Shown: in pieces, positions 15,646 to 24,212 of the stretch | How positions within the stretch are numbered: the stretch's first letter is position 1 | How the letters are laid out: every line of letters begins with the position of its first letter | Source of the DNA: Mariniphaga sp. | Lineage (GTDB): Bacteria; Bacteroidota; Bacteroidia; Bacteroidales; Prolixibacteraceae | Length of the DNA: 45,927 nt | Direction of reading: 5' to 3' | NCBI GenBank assembly: GCA_019429205.1 | Contig: JAHYIT010000026.1 | Coordinates: forward strand, 1 to 45,927 | Made by a program: the position numbers and the translations under genes | The notes under the pieces: model-generated | Databases searched by the model: none | What the model saw: only the letters and a program-made list of their open reading frames with translations | Told to the model about the DNA's origin: nothing

Positions 15646-16404
15646 CTATAACACAAAAACCTCGGCGGCCTCCCTCCGTGAAGTCAGCCGTACCTCAAAC
15701 CTGGAAGTCAGTGGCTGATGAGCAGCCAGCGCCAGTTCTGGAGTGTTATTTTCTGCCGAAAGATGGCTTAAAAAAACACATTTTAAATGAACTCCTGCAT
15801 TTTCTTCCAGCAGTTTCAGCGCTTGCACATTCGACAAATGCCCGTGGGAAGAAGCCACCCGCTGTTTCAGATAATACGGATACGAACCGGTTCGCAGCAT
15901 CTCTTCATCGTAATTCGATTCCAGAAAAACAGCGTCACATAAAGCGATTTGCGAAATTACATTTTCACACGGTTCACCAATGTCGGTAAAAACGCCCACA
16001 TTTTTGCCCGCATATTCCACCAGAAAAGAACAGGGCTCGGAGGCATCGTGATTTTTCAGGAAAGAATGAATTTGAAATTCGCCAACAGCAACGGGCGTGC
16101 CCGGCTCAAAAAACCGGGGCCAGGCTGGTTGCATGTTTTTGTAAGTGCCCAGATACGTTTTTGCTGTAAGGTAAACCGGAACTTTCAGCTTTTTTTCAAA
16201 AACACGTGCTCCACGAATGTGGTCGCTGTGCTCGTGTGAAATGAAAACGGCCTTTATTTTCTGCGGATTAAGTTCCTTCTCAGTCATCCGCTTCAGTATC
16301 TGCCGACAGGATATTCCGGCATCGATTAAAACCGCATCTTTTTCATTTCCAACATAGTAACAATTTCCGTTACTACCCGAGGCAAGTGCACAAATTTCAA
16401 GCAT
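15646..16404 (-). CDS. YycJ/WalJ-like metallo-beta-lactamase-fold hydrolase
   Basis: A 252-residue MBL-fold protein. It begins with MLEICALASGSNGNCYYV, the signature of the YycJ (WalJ) branch, continues with LIDAGISCRQILKRM, and has the metal site HEHSDH in VFISHEHSDHIRG. Later His and Asp ligands are in FTDIGEP and in SSHGHLSNVQA. In Firmicutes, YycJ is linked to coordination of DNA replication and wall synthesis and has 5'-exonuclease-type relatives. In Bacteroidota it is a widespread single gene of unclear function. Length and motifs are normal. It stands alone on the minus strand, divergent from the DUF4143 ATPase gene. Confidence 0.88.
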   Translation of the reverse strand: MLEICALASGSNGNCYYVGNEKDAVLIDAGISCRQILKRMTEKELNPQKIKAVFISHEHSDHIRGARVFEKKLKVPVYLTAKTYLGTYKNMQPAWPRFFEPGTPVAVGEFQIHSFLKNHDASEPCSFLVEYAGKNVGVFTDIGEPCENVISQIALCDAVFLESNYDEEMLRTGSYPYYLKQRVASSHGHLSNVQALKLLEENAGVHLKCVFLSHLSAENNTPELALAAHQPLTSRFEVRLTSRREAAEVFVL

Positions 16405-16511
16405 TCTATTAAATAATTTACGCGTAAAAATAGCAGATCTTTTTTGTATTCATCCCGGTATTTTTTATTCGTTAAAATTTCCGGATTCAAATTCCAAGAA
16501 TAAATTGTAAC

Positions 16512-16568
16512 TTTGGCGAATATAATCGACAAAAATACGTATATTTGGCGAATATAATCGACAAAAAT
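16512..16568 (+). repeat. Two tandem 25-base palindromic repeats before the DUF4143 gene
   Basis: An identical 25-base unit occurs at 16512-16536 and 16544-16568, separated by seven bases (period 32). The first 22 bases of each unit form an imperfect palindrome: TTTGGCGA, six bases, TCGACAAA, with arms matching at seven of eight positions. The second copy ends on the AT of the gene's ATG. A 32-base period is about three helical turns, so two dimers would bind on the same DNA face. Read as an operator, this would block both the -7 box and the start codon. Confidence 0.85.
16540..16547 (+). promoter_or_regulatory. -7 promoter box overlapping the second palindrome
   Basis: TATATTTG is an exact TAnnTTTG match. 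Its last four bases are the first four of the second palindrome copy. TTTG at 16512-16515, the start of the first copy, lies 24 bases upstream, slightly longer than the usual spacing. The predicted transcription start is about 16552, 15 bases before the ATG. Confidence 0.5.
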
Positions 16569-17691
16569 GCTAAAAAGAGAACTGGAAACCACAATTATTT
16601 CCAAACTGTTTTCAGGAAAAAGTATTCTGCTTGTGGGTGCACGCCAGGTGGGAAAAACAACTTTACTGAAACAGATAGCCAAATCGTTGCAAAAAGAGAT
16701 AATCTGGTTAAACGGTGATAATCCTGAAGACCGGACCCTGTTGAATCAAATGAACGGGACCAGGGCGAAAGCAATGTTTCCAAATGGTTCAATAATTTTT
16801 ATCGACGAAGCCCAGCGGCTTGAAAATACAGGAATAACGCTAAAAGTTATTCATGACAATTGTGAAGAGATTCAATTGCTAGCCACAGGTTCAAGTTCAT
16901 TTGAACTGACAGACAAAATCAAAGAATCCCTGACAGGCAGAAAATGGACGTTCAAGCTTTTTCCCCTCTCATTCAGCGAATTATTGTATTCAAGCAACAT
17001 TCCGGAACTTAACCGAGCCCTTGAAACACGCATCCTTTTCGGTTCCTATCCTGAAGTAATTAATTCCCCCGGTAACGAAAAAGAAGTTTTGAATGAACTC
17101 ATTTCAGACTTCCTTTACAAAGATATTTTCGCTTTAAAAGATGTCAGAAAACCTGATGCACTCGATAAACTAACCAAAGCACTTGCTTTTCAGATTGGCA
17201 ACCAGGTTTCCAACAGGGAATTGTCGCAAATTGTTGGAATTGACAAGGAAACGATAGATAAATATATTTATTTACTGGAGGAAGCATACATTATTTTCAG
17301 GTTAGGCTCCTATTCCAAAAACCTAAGAAATGAACTGAAATTTTCGCAAAAAATCTATTTTATTGACACAGGCCTGCGAAATGCACTGATTAACAGATTC
17401 TCTCCTCTTTCCTTACGGGAAGACACCGGTTCTTTGTGGGAAAATTATTTGATATCGGAAAGAAGAAAAAAGATTGAATACGATAGGCTTTATTGCAACA
17501 CATATTTTTGGCGAACCACCAGGCAACAGGAAATTGATTACATTGAAGAATACGACGAAAAAATCTCGGCATTTGAATTTAAATGGAACATAACCCGAAA
17601 GTCATCTGTGCCCAAAACTTTTCAAAAAGCCTATCCTAATGCTGACTTTCAGGTTATTACGCCGGAGAATTATTTCGAATTTTTGAAATAA
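16567..17691 (+). CDS. AAA ATPase with DUF4143 domain
   Basis: A 374-residue protein. The N-terminal AAA domain has Walker A GARQVGKTT, Walker B SIIFIDEAQRL and a sensor-like LLATGSSSFEL. The C-terminal DUF4143 region (from about residue 185) includes a winged-helix stretch (NQVSNRELSQIVGIDKETID) and ends in a PD-(D/E)XK-like pattern: WRTTRQQEIDYIEE, then FEFKW. The length is typical. These genes are numerous and mobile in Bacteroidota and archaea; no function is established, though links to defence or toxin-antitoxin behaviour have been proposed. Its first codon abuts a pair of palindromic repeats that look autoregulatory. Its last 22 bases overlap the 3' end of the convergent purF-like gene. 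Confidence 0.88.
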   Translation: MLKRELETTIISKLFSGKSILLVGARQVGKTTLLKQIAKSLQKEIIWLNGDNPEDRTLLNQMNGTRAKAMFPNGSIIFIDEAQRLENTGITLKVIHDNCEEIQLLATGSSSFELTDKIKESLTGRKWTFKLFPLSFSELLYSSNIPELNRALETRILFGSYPEVINSPGNEKEVLNELISDFLYKDIFALKDVRKPDALDKLTKALAFQIGNQVSNRELSQIVGIDKETIDKYIYLLEEAYIIFRLGSYSKNLRNELKFSQKIYFIDTGLRNALINRFSPLSLREDTGSLWENYLISERRKKIEYDRLYCNTYFWRTTRQQEIDYIEEYDEKISAFEFKWNITRKSSVPKTFQKAYPNADFQVITPENYFEFLK

Positions 17692-19088
17692 CTGCTTCCA
17701 TCCCAGCAGTGGGTGCACAGTTTTTCTTTGGGCAGACCAATGGCATCCACCAAATCGGGCAACTCCTGGAACTGCAGCGTTGTTAATCCCAGATTTTTGC
17801 GAATTCGTTCCACCATCACTTTGTACTCATCAGTTTCGGGGTTGGAATATTTTTCCATGTCCACCTCCCCTTTGCCTTCCAGTTGGCTGATGGCTTTGCG
17901 CGTTGCCAGTTCAAGCCCCTGCCGGGAGCGTGAAAAATTCAGAAATTCACAGGGATAAGTCAATGGCGGACAGGCAATACGCATGTGTACTTCTTTAATT
18001 CCCTCGTTGTACAAATCGCGCGTATTGTCTTTCAATTGGGTACCACGAACAATGGAATCGTCGAGAAAAATTCCTCTTTTTTCTTTGATAATTGCCGGAT
18101 TGGGAATAAGTTTCATTTTGGCCACCAAATCGCGTGTTACCTGGTTTTGCGGCATAAAACTGCGTGGCCAGGTTGGTGTGTACTTGGCATACGGCCGCAT
18201 GTACGGAATTTTCCGTTGGTTGGCATAACCAATGGCATGCCCCAGACCTGAATCGGGAATTCCGGCCACGAAATCAGCATCCACTTTATCTTTTCTTGCC
18301 AAAGCAGCGCCGCAACGGTAACGCACCTCATCCACATTAATTCCTTCGTAATAGGAGGGCGGATACCCGTAATAAACCCAGAGGAACGAACAAATCTGCA
18401 TTTCTACTCCGGGTTTTCGAATTTGTTCGTAACCATCAGCCGTAATCCTTACAATTTCACCCGGCCCCAGAAATTTGTCAATTTCGTAACCAAGATTGGG
18501 AAATGCACACGATTCTGAAGCTATGGCATATCCGTCGCCGTTTTTCCCAATAATTACCGGTGTGCGCCCAAGTATATCGCGGGCGGCAATTATCATATTC
18601 TCCGTAAGAATCAGGATGGAACAAGAACCTTTTACGTTTTGGAAAACATTTTCGATTCCCGAAATAAAATCATCGCCATCGGCAATAAGCATGGCAGTCA
18701 GTTCGGTCGGATTCACGCTGCCCTGACTGGTTTCAGAAAACGTGCGGTGCCTTTTCAGAAAAGCATCTTCCAACTCATCTGCATTTATTATTTTACTCAC
18801 TGTTGAAATGGCAAACTTACCCAAATGCGAGCTGGTTACCAGTGGTTGCGCTTCGGTGTCGCTGATTACCCCAATTCCCGCACTTCCACTGAAATTGACC
18901 AGGTCGTTTTCAAATTTTGTTCTGAAATAGCCGTCTTCCAAACTATGAATAGCCCGCTGAAAACCACCCTTTGCATTATAAAATGACAGACCCGCTCGTT
19001 TTGTGCCAAGGTGTGAGTGGTAATCGGTTCCGTAAAATACTCGTGAAACACAATCGGTTTTAGAAATAACGCCAAAAAATCCGCTCAT
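17670..19088 (-). CDS. purF: Amidophosphoribosyltransferase-like protein (PurF family, Ser at the nucleophile position)
   Basis: A 472-residue PurF-family protein. In typical PurF the Met is removed to expose Cys1 (MCGI), which draws ammonia from glutamine; here the N-terminus is MSGFFGV, with Ser in that place. The PRPP-binding loop IFLDDSIVRGTQ is intact. The four Cys expected to hold the [4Fe-4S] cluster of Bacillus-type enzymes are also present (QICSFLW, YPCEFL and CTHC near the end). The phosphoribosyl-transfer half is thus complete while the glutaminase half is altered. It may use free ammonia, use Ser as nucleophile, or have another role; a canonical purF elsewhere in the genome would support a paralogue. 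The 3' end overlaps the convergent ATPase gene. Confidence 0.82.
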   Translation of the reverse strand: MSGFFGVISKTDCVSRVFYGTDYHSHLGTKRAGLSFYNAKGGFQRAIHSLEDGYFRTKFENDLVNFSGSAGIGVISDTEAQPLVTSSHLGKFAISTVSKIINADELEDAFLKRHRTFSETSQGSVNPTELTAMLIADGDDFISGIENVFQNVKGSCSILILTENMIIAARDILGRTPVIIGKNGDGYAIASESCAFPNLGYEIDKFLGPGEIVRITADGYEQIRKPGVEMQICSFLWVYYGYPPSYYEGINVDEVRYRCGAALARKDKVDADFVAGIPDSGLGHAIGYANQRKIPYMRPYAKYTPTWPRSFMPQNQVTRDLVAKMKLIPNPAIIKEKRGIFLDDSIVRGTQLKDNTRDLYNEGIKEVHMRIACPPLTYPCEFLNFSRSRQGLELATRKAISQLEGKGEVDMEKYSNPETDEYKVMVERIRKNLGLTTLQFQELPDLVDAIGLPKEKLCTHCWDGSSYFKNSK

Positions 19089-19187
19089 TTGCTGTTGGTT
19101 TTTCGATTTGTTCAGGCTCGAAAAATAGGGCTTTTTCTGCTGAATTGAGAGCCAGTGTATATTTCTTTTTTAACAAACTGCAAACAA

Positions 19188-19730
19188 CTATTTCACCAGT
19201 TTCGAAATGGCTTTAAATTCTGGCGCTGCTGATGACCGGGTCAGTTCAAAAAGAATGGATTCCAGTGAAGTCATCATAATTCCTTCGAACCGAAAACGTT
19301 CTTTGGCCAGTTCGTAACTTTCCGGTGAGCGGGACGAAACACAATCCATAACTACAACTGGATTAAAACCTGCTTCTTTTAAATCGATGGCTGTTTGCAA
19401 TACACAAACATGCGATTCTATCCCGCAAATGATAACGTTTTTTGTTTGAAGTTCCGCCAGTTTCAAATTCACAGAAGGTTCATCGCAGCAACTGAACTCC
19501 CGTTTTTCAATGCATTGTATTTCAGGTAAAACGGATTTGATTCCTTCCACCGTTTCTCCTAAACCCTTTGTATATTGTTGTGTAACTACCAAAGGCACTC
19601 CCAGTTCGTTCAAACCCTGAATAAGAATTTGACAGTTTTTCAGAAATTTTTCCTTTTCCCACATCACCGGAAACAATCGTTCCTGGATATCGATTACCAA
19701 ACCTGTTGTATTTTCTTTTGTTATTCGCAT
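19188..19730 (-). CDS. Isochorismatase-family cysteine hydrolase
   Basis: A 180-residue member of the isochorismatase-like hydrolase family. The expected Asp-Lys-Cys triad is visible: the Asp in VIDIQERLFP, the Lys in IEKREFSC and the Cys in CGIESHVCVLQTA. The cis-peptide motif region (IICGIESHV) is intact. Members hydrolyse amides or vinyl ethers, such as nicotinamide or carbamoyl compounds. This short form resembles the YcaC-like or hydrolase group of unknown substrate. It follows a large inverted repeat downstream of the arabinose-5-phosphate isomerase gene, and may be read from the same strand as purF but with a 99-base gap. Confidence 0.85.
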   Translation of the reverse strand: MRITKENTTGLVIDIQERLFPVMWEKEKFLKNCQILIQGLNELGVPLVVTQQYTKGLGETVEGIKSVLPEIQCIEKREFSCCDEPSVNLKLAELQTKNVIICGIESHVCVLQTAIDLKEAGFNPVVVMDCVSSRSPESYELAKERFRFEGIMMTSLESILFELTRSSAAPEFKAISKLVK

Positions 19731-19753
19731 AATATTTCCTTAATATTCAAAAT

Positions 19754-19826
19754 TTCCCGCAGATTGCGCTGAAGATCGCAGAAAAAGTAATATAAAATCT
19801 GCGTTTGACTGCGATATCAGCGGGAA
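19754..19826. repeat. REP-like imperfect inverted repeat
   Basis: A 29-base arm starting TTCCCGCAGATTGCGC is matched in reverse by the arm ending GATATCAGCGGGAA, around an AT-rich spacer of 15 bases. The CGCAGA/TCTGCG motif recurs within each arm. Such Bacteroidota intergenic elements are usually dispersed in many copies, but only one is present in this window. It lies between two minus-strand genes and would form a long hairpin in RNA. Confidence 0.7.
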
Positions 19827-19844
19827 TACAATAATATACAAATA

Positions 19845-20459
19845 CTAAAAAAGTCCGGTACCCGCCTGCAAACGCGATTTATCTCCAAGGTACCCGCCGT
19901 GGTGCCGTTTGGCGTAATCGCGGCTGGTGAAACCAATTTTGGTCATCATAGCCACAACCAAAGCATCGCCAATAACAGTCATCACAGTGGTTGAGGTAGT
20001 TGGCGTAAGTCCCAGCGGACAAATTTCATCCGGATTTCCCGTATAAATAAACACATCGGAACTTTTTGCCAGTAAACTTTCCGGGTTTCCGGAAATTACG
20101 ATAAGTGGCAAACCGGGATAAAGTTCGCCTGCCAAATCAACCAGTTCAAGAATTTCACGGGTTTTTCCCGAGTTGCTAATCAGCAGTAAAACATCGTTTT
20201 CCTGAATTACGCCCAAATCTCCGTGTTGCGAGTCGCTGGGATGCAGAAAAACTGCCGGTGTACCGGTAGAACTGAACGTGGTTGCAATATTTTCCGCAAT
20301 CTGCCCGGCTTTGCCCATTCCGCTGACTACCAGTTTTCCTTTTTTTTCATGAACATGTTTAAAAATAATTTCTGCAGCCTCCGAAAATGAAGAATTCACA
20401 GGAATATTTTTAATAGCCTCCGCTTCCCGTTGTATTACACTTTGGATTAATTTTTCCAT
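19845..20459 (-). CDS. kdsD: Arabinose-5-phosphate isomerase, SIS domain only
   Basis: A 204-residue KpsF/GutQ/KdsD-type protein. The SIS domain is complete: VVSGMGKAGQIAENIATTFS, then PSDSQHGDLGVI, then LLLISNSGKTREILEL, and HHGGYLGD near the end. It converts ribulose-5-phosphate to arabinose-5-phosphate, the first step towards Kdo for lipopolysaccharide. The enteric enzymes are about 320 residues with two C-terminal CBS domains; these are absent here, as I recall for other Bacteroides-type enzymes. The ATG at 20459 is chosen over a TTG at 20480. It is divergent from sucC and shares the intergenic region with it. Confidence 0.85.
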   Translation of the reverse strand: MEKLIQSVIQREAEAIKNIPVNSSFSEAAEIIFKHVHEKKGKLVVSGMGKAGQIAENIATTFSSTGTPAVFLHPSDSQHGDLGVIQENDVLLLISNSGKTREILELVDLAGELYPGLPLIVISGNPESLLAKSSDVFIYTGNPDEICPLGLTPTTSTTVMTVIGDALVVAMMTKIGFTSRDYAKRHHGGYLGDKSRLQAGTGLF

Positions 20460-20531
20460 TTGTTTCCATTTTGAATGCAAATATCATAAAAAATGGCACA
20501 TATTGATAGTTCTCGATTATTAAATATTTGG

Positions 20532-20539
20532 TACTTTTG
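20532..20539 (+). promoter_or_regulatory. -7 box of the sucCD operon
   Basis: TACTTTTG is an exact TAnnTTTG match, 38 bases before the sucC ATG. No TTTG is seen at the expected 19-21 base distance; the nearest TTG (20503-20505) is too far. Confidence 0.45.
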
Positions 20540-20576
20540 CCCGTTATTATCACTTCTGTTCATCTAAATAAAAAAA

Positions 20577-21710
20577 ATGAAGATTCACGAATATCAGGCC
20601 CGAAATTTATTCAGGAAGTACGGGATTCCTGTTCCGGATGGAGTTGTTTGCCATTCGGTAGAAGATGTTGAAAAAAATGTGCCCAACAATGACAAACTGC
20701 GTGTGGTAAAAGCTCAGGTTCATGTTGGCGGACGTGGAAAAGCCGGTGGTGTAAAACTGGCCAAAACAAAAGCCGAAGCAGTTGAAAAGGCCGGTCAGAT
20801 TCTTGGCATGAACATCAAAGGCCTTACCGTTGAAAAAGTGCTGGTGGCTGACGCCGTTGACATTGAAAAAGAGTTTTACGTAGGTCTAATCAACGACCGG
20901 AACTCCAAGTCGGTAACCCTGATGGCCAGTGCCGAAGGTGGAGTGGAAATTGAAGAAGTTGCGCGCGTTTCGCCGGAGAAAATTATTAAACTGAGCATTG
21001 ATTCCACCATGGGATTAATGGACTGGCAGGCTCGGAAAATAGCCCTTCAACTGTTCAGCGACCCAAATGAGATGCGCCAGGCAGCAGCCATTCTGGTTAA
21101 ACTTTACCGGCTTTATGTGGAAACTGATTCTTCCCTGGCCGAAATAAATCCGCTGGTGCTCACGCCTGACAAACAGGTTTTAGCCATTGACGGCAAAATG
21201 AATTTTGACGACAATGCTCTGTTCAGGCAACCGGAAATCCTCAAAATGCGCGAGGCTACTGAAGACGAAAAGAAAGAAATTGAAGCCAACGAAAAAGGAC
21301 TTTCCTACATCAAACTCGATGGCAACATTGGTTGTATGGTAAATGGCGCCGGTTTGGCCATGGCTACCATGGACATGATAAAACTGTATGGCGGCGAACC
21401 GGCCAACTTCCTCGACATTGGCGGCTCTTCAAGCCCGCAAAAAGTGGTGGAAGCCATGAATATCCTGCTTAGCGACAGCAATGTAAATGCAGTGATGATT
21501 AATATTTTTGGCGGAATTACCCGTTGCGACGATGTGGCGCGGGGACTGGTAACCGCATTAAAAGAAATAGATACCGATATTCCGGTGGTCATCCGCTTGT
21601 CGGGCACCAACGCCAAAGAAGGCCTTGAGATAATAAGGGAATTTGGTTTGGCTACCGTTTCAACCATGAGCGAAGCAGCACAGAAAGCCATTGAGTTAAG
21701 CAGAGGGTGA
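20577..21710 (+). CDS. sucC: Succinyl-CoA synthetase beta subunit
   Basis: A 377-residue ATP-grasp protein. The N-terminus MKIHEYQARNLFRKYGIPVP is the usual SucC start. KAQVHVGGRGKAGGVKLAKT gives the nucleotide-binding loop, VEKVLVADAVDIEKEFYVG lies in the ATP-grasp core, and NIFGGITRCDDVA near residue 310 lies in the CoA-ligase half. The enzyme interconverts succinyl-CoA and succinate with ATP or GTP formation in the TCA or reductive branch. sucD follows after 53 bases on the same strand, so they form an operon ending at a strong hairpin. The length is typical (bacterial SucC about 388 residues). Confidence 0.96.
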   Translation: MKIHEYQARNLFRKYGIPVPDGVVCHSVEDVEKNVPNNDKLRVVKAQVHVGGRGKAGGVKLAKTKAEAVEKAGQILGMNIKGLTVEKVLVADAVDIEKEFYVGLINDRNSKSVTLMASAEGGVEIEEVARVSPEKIIKLSIDSTMGLMDWQARKIALQLFSDPNEMRQAAAILVKLYRLYVETDSSLAEINPLVLTPDKQVLAIDGKMNFDDNALFRQPEILKMREATEDEKKEIEANEKGLSYIKLDGNIGCMVNGAGLAMATMDMIKLYGGEPANFLDIGGSSSPQKVVEAMNILLSDSNVNAVMINIFGGITRCDDVARGLVTALKEIDTDIPVVIRLSGTNAKEGLEIIREFGLATVSTMSEAAQKAIELSRG

Positions 21711-21763
21711 GATCGAAGTTCAGTTTTTAAAATTTAAAGTTCAAAGATTAAAGTAATTTAGGA

Positions 21764-22636
21764 ATGAGTATATTAATAAATAAAGAGACCAAAGTCTTGG
21801 TGCAGGGAATTACCGGACGTGACGGAGCGTTTCACACCTCAAAAATGAAAGATTACGGCACCAACATCATTGGTGGTATTTCACCCGGCAAAGGTGGCAG
21901 CGATGTCGGTGGCATCCATGTTTTTAATACGGTCGAAGAAGCTGTAAAAGCGACCGGCGCCAATGTATCAGTCATTTTTGTGCCTGCACCGTTTGCAGGC
22001 GATGCCATTCTGGAAGCCAGCTACGCCGGTGTTGAACTGGTGGTTTGCATTACCGAAGGCGTTCCGGTACAGGATATGATGAAAACCATGCCGGTACTAA
22101 AACAAAATGGCACCAAACTGATTGGCGCCAACTGTCCCGGTTTGATTACTCCCGGCGAATGTCTGATTGGTATTTTGCCCGGAATGATTTTCAAAAAAGG
22201 AAATGTTGGTTTGATTTCCCGCTCCGGCACACTCACTTACGAAGTGGTGAACATGCTTTCCGAAAGCGGTCTGGGACAATCGACCTGCGTGGGAATCGGC
22301 GGTGACCCGGTTTCGGGATTGTATTTTATCGACCTGCTTGAAATGTACGAAAACGATCCGGAAACCGATGCTGTTGTGTTGATTGGAGAAATTGGCGGCG
22401 ACGCTGAAGAACAGGCTGCTGCCTACATTAAAGAAAAAATGACTAAACCGGTGGTGGCATTTATTGCCGGACAATCAGCTCCTCCCGGAAAACGTATGGG
22501 ACATGCAGGCGCCATTATTTCAAGCGGCTCTGGTACTGCCGAAGAAAAAATAAAAGCTTTTAACGAAGCCGGCGTTCCGGTGGCCAACGAGCCAGGGAAA
22601 ATTCCAGGATTGGTAAAAGAAAAGCTGGGAATTTAA
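21764..22636 (+). CDS. sucD: Succinyl-CoA synthetase alpha subunit
   Basis: A 290-residue CoA-binding subunit. It begins with the CoA-binding Rossmann domain ([20 protein letters not shown], then [17 protein letters not shown]). The phosphorylated His lies in [16 protein letters not shown], near residue 245. The CoA-pocket sequence [10 protein letters not shown] and the GIGGDPVSG loop are intact. With SucC it forms the heteromeric succinyl-CoA synthetase. A bidirectional terminator follows after 35 bases. Confidence 0.96.
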   Translation: MSILINKETKVLVQGITGRDGAFHTSKMKDYGTNIIGGISPGKGGSDVGGIHVFNTVEEAVKATGANVSVIFVPAPFAGDAILEASYAGVELVVCITEGVPVQDMMKTMPVLKQNGTKLIGANCPGLITPGECLIGILPGMIFKKGNVGLISRSGTLTYEVVNMLSESGLGQSTCVGIGGDPVSGLYFIDLLEMYENDPETDAVVLIGEIGGDAEEQAAAYIKEKMTKPVVAFIAGQSAPPGKRMGHAGAIISSGSGTAEEKIKAFNEAGVPVANEPGKIPGLVKEKLGI

Positions 22637-22671
22637 AGCCTTTCTGAATCTGATTATAAGCAAAAAAAAGA

Positions 22672-22706
22672 TAACCGGTTGCTAAAATTGCGACTGGTTT
22701 TTTTTT
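22672..22706 (+). terminator. Bidirectional terminator between sucD and the convergent lipoprotein gene
   Basis: AACCGGTTGC (22672-22681) pairs throughout with GCGACTGGTT (22689-22698), with two wobble pairs and a seven-base loop. A T run follows (22697-22706), and an A run precedes it at 22661-22668, which serves the minus-strand gene ending at 22732. Confidence 0.85.
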
Positions 22707-22731
22707 GAATATCCAAAATGTAAACTCTTAG

Positions 22732-23142
22732 TTATAATCCCGCCAGAATTTCATCAATACTGGATTTCACCTCCTCCAAATCTTTTTCAAAAGTGGTTTT
22801 AAAATCGTCCCATCCCTCAGGAGAAATGTTTTTAATTTGGTGCATACATTTGTTTACAGATGCCCGTTTTTCTTCAAACTCATCGATGGCTTCATTTTGG
22901 GCATCAGTAAGTTTTCCACCTTTTTCTTTAATTTTGTCATTCAACTCTCTGATTTTTTGATTAATACCGGAAAGTTCCTGATTTGCTTTGGCAAGCAATT
23001 CACTCTGTTCCTGTTTAAATTCTGCACTAATTTCCAGTTGGATTTCTTCGGCGCTTTTTTTCTGTCCGGTGCCGCAGCCCGATAAAACCACCAGAAGCAA
23101 ACCTGAAAGCAGAATACCAAATGATTTTTTTAATGTTGACAT
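22732..23142 (-). CDS. Small coiled-coil lipoprotein
   Basis: A 136-residue protein with signal and lipobox (LLLVVLSGCGTG, Cys23). It is followed by an almost continuous alpha-helical, heptad-like region (about residues 33-105; Glu/Lys/Gln-rich, with QEQSELLAKANQELSGINQK) and a short C-terminal helix. This is the profile of an outer-membrane-anchored rod, in the manner of Lpp or of small envelope spacers, but there is no sequence match I can name. It is a single gene, convergent with sucCD. Function unknown. Confidence 0.65.
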   Translation of the reverse strand: MSTLKKSFGILLSGLLLVVLSGCGTGQKKSAEEIQLEISAEFKQEQSELLAKANQELSGINQKIRELNDKIKEKGGKLTDAQNEAIDEFEEKRASVNKCMHQIKNISPEGWDDFKTTFEKDLEEVKSSIDEILAGL

Positions 23143-23322
23143 GATTCTTTCGATTTTTGATTATAAAAAATTTTATTGATATTACGTTAACTATTTCTGA
23201 ATGGTTATAGCGAATGAGTTTAAATCACCATTAAGCTTTTGGTTTCCTGACAAACCTCACGTTTTTTTCCTGTTTCGGTTCGTTTTTTTGCGCCCGTTTA
23301 AACCGAAATCATTTATTTTGCG

Positions 23323-24201
23323 ATGTTTACAGGAATAGTTAATATGAACCGGAAACTGGCAACTGCCATTAAAGATTACGTTATCATCACCTTTGGACTG
23401 CTGCTGTTTGCCCTGGGCTGGTTGGTTTTCCTTATTCCGGCCGAAATTACCGGTGGAGGTGTCAGCGGAGTGGGCGCAGTGCTTTATTTTGCGGCCAAAA
23501 TTCCGGTAAGTGTTACTTTTCTTTCAGTAAATGCAGTTCTGGTTTTGATAGCCATAAAAATTCTCGGAGCAAACTTTGGAGTAAAAACCATCTTCAGCAT
23601 TTTAGTACTTTCCATGTTTTTCGCTGTTTTTCAGGGAATTGTAAAAGAACCCATTGTTGACGACATGTTTCTTTCTGCCGTTTTGGGAGGAATGGCTTGT
23701 GGCATTGGGCTGGGCGTGGTTTTTTCGCGTGGCGGAAGTACTGGCGGAACCGATATTTTTGCTATGATTGTAAACAAATACCGCAACATTAGTCCGGGCC
23801 GGATTATTCTTTACTGTGATGTAATCATAATTGCTTCATCCTATTTCGTATTTCAGTCGCCCGAGAAACTGGTTTACGGTTATGTTTCGATGTGGGTGGT
23901 TGCTTATTCTCTCGATTCGTTTTTAAGCGGAGCCAACCGGAGTGCACAAATGTTCATTGTTTCAAAAGAATACGAAAAAATTGCCGATTTTATCAATAAT
24001 GAGACCATAAGAGGCGTTACTATATTAGAAGGAACAGGTTGGTACACGCGCGAAAATACCAAAATAATTATGTCGGTAGTTCGTAAAAAAGAAACCAGCC
24101 AAATTTTCAGAAAGATACGGGAAATTGATCCGGATGCATTTATTACCATGGGCAGTGTAATGGGTGTTTACGGAAAAGGATTTGATAAAATAAAAATGTA
24201 A
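23323..24201 (+). CDS. YitT family membrane protein (DUF161/DUF2179)
   Basis: A 292-residue integral membrane protein. The first about 200 residues hold five to six hydrophobic helices with the YitT-family hallmarks FLIPAEITGGGVSGVG and FSRGGSTGGTDI. The C-terminal DUF2179 domain is soluble (EGTGWYTRENTKIIMSVVRK, then GSVMGVYGKGFDKIK). Family function is unknown; a transport role is assumed. A promoter-like TTATTTTG ends at 23320, three bases before the ATG at 23323, so the second in-frame ATG at 23344 (MNRKLA) is a good alternative start. The M23 peptidase gene follows after 11 bases, so the two are probably co-transcribed. Confidence 0.88.
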   Translation: MFTGIVNMNRKLATAIKDYVIITFGLLLFALGWLVFLIPAEITGGGVSGVGAVLYFAAKIPVSVTFLSVNAVLVLIAIKILGANFGVKTIFSILVLSMFFAVFQGIVKEPIVDDMFLSAVLGGMACGIGLGVVFSRGGSTGGTDIFAMIVNKYRNISPGRIILYCDVIIIASSYFVFQSPEKLVYGYVSMWVVAYSLDSFLSGANRSAQMFIVSKEYEKIADFINNETIRGVTILEGTGWYTRENTKIIMSVVRKKETSQIFRKIREIDPDAFITMGSVMGVYGKGFDKIKM

Positions 24202-24212
24202 CAGAAATTTCA

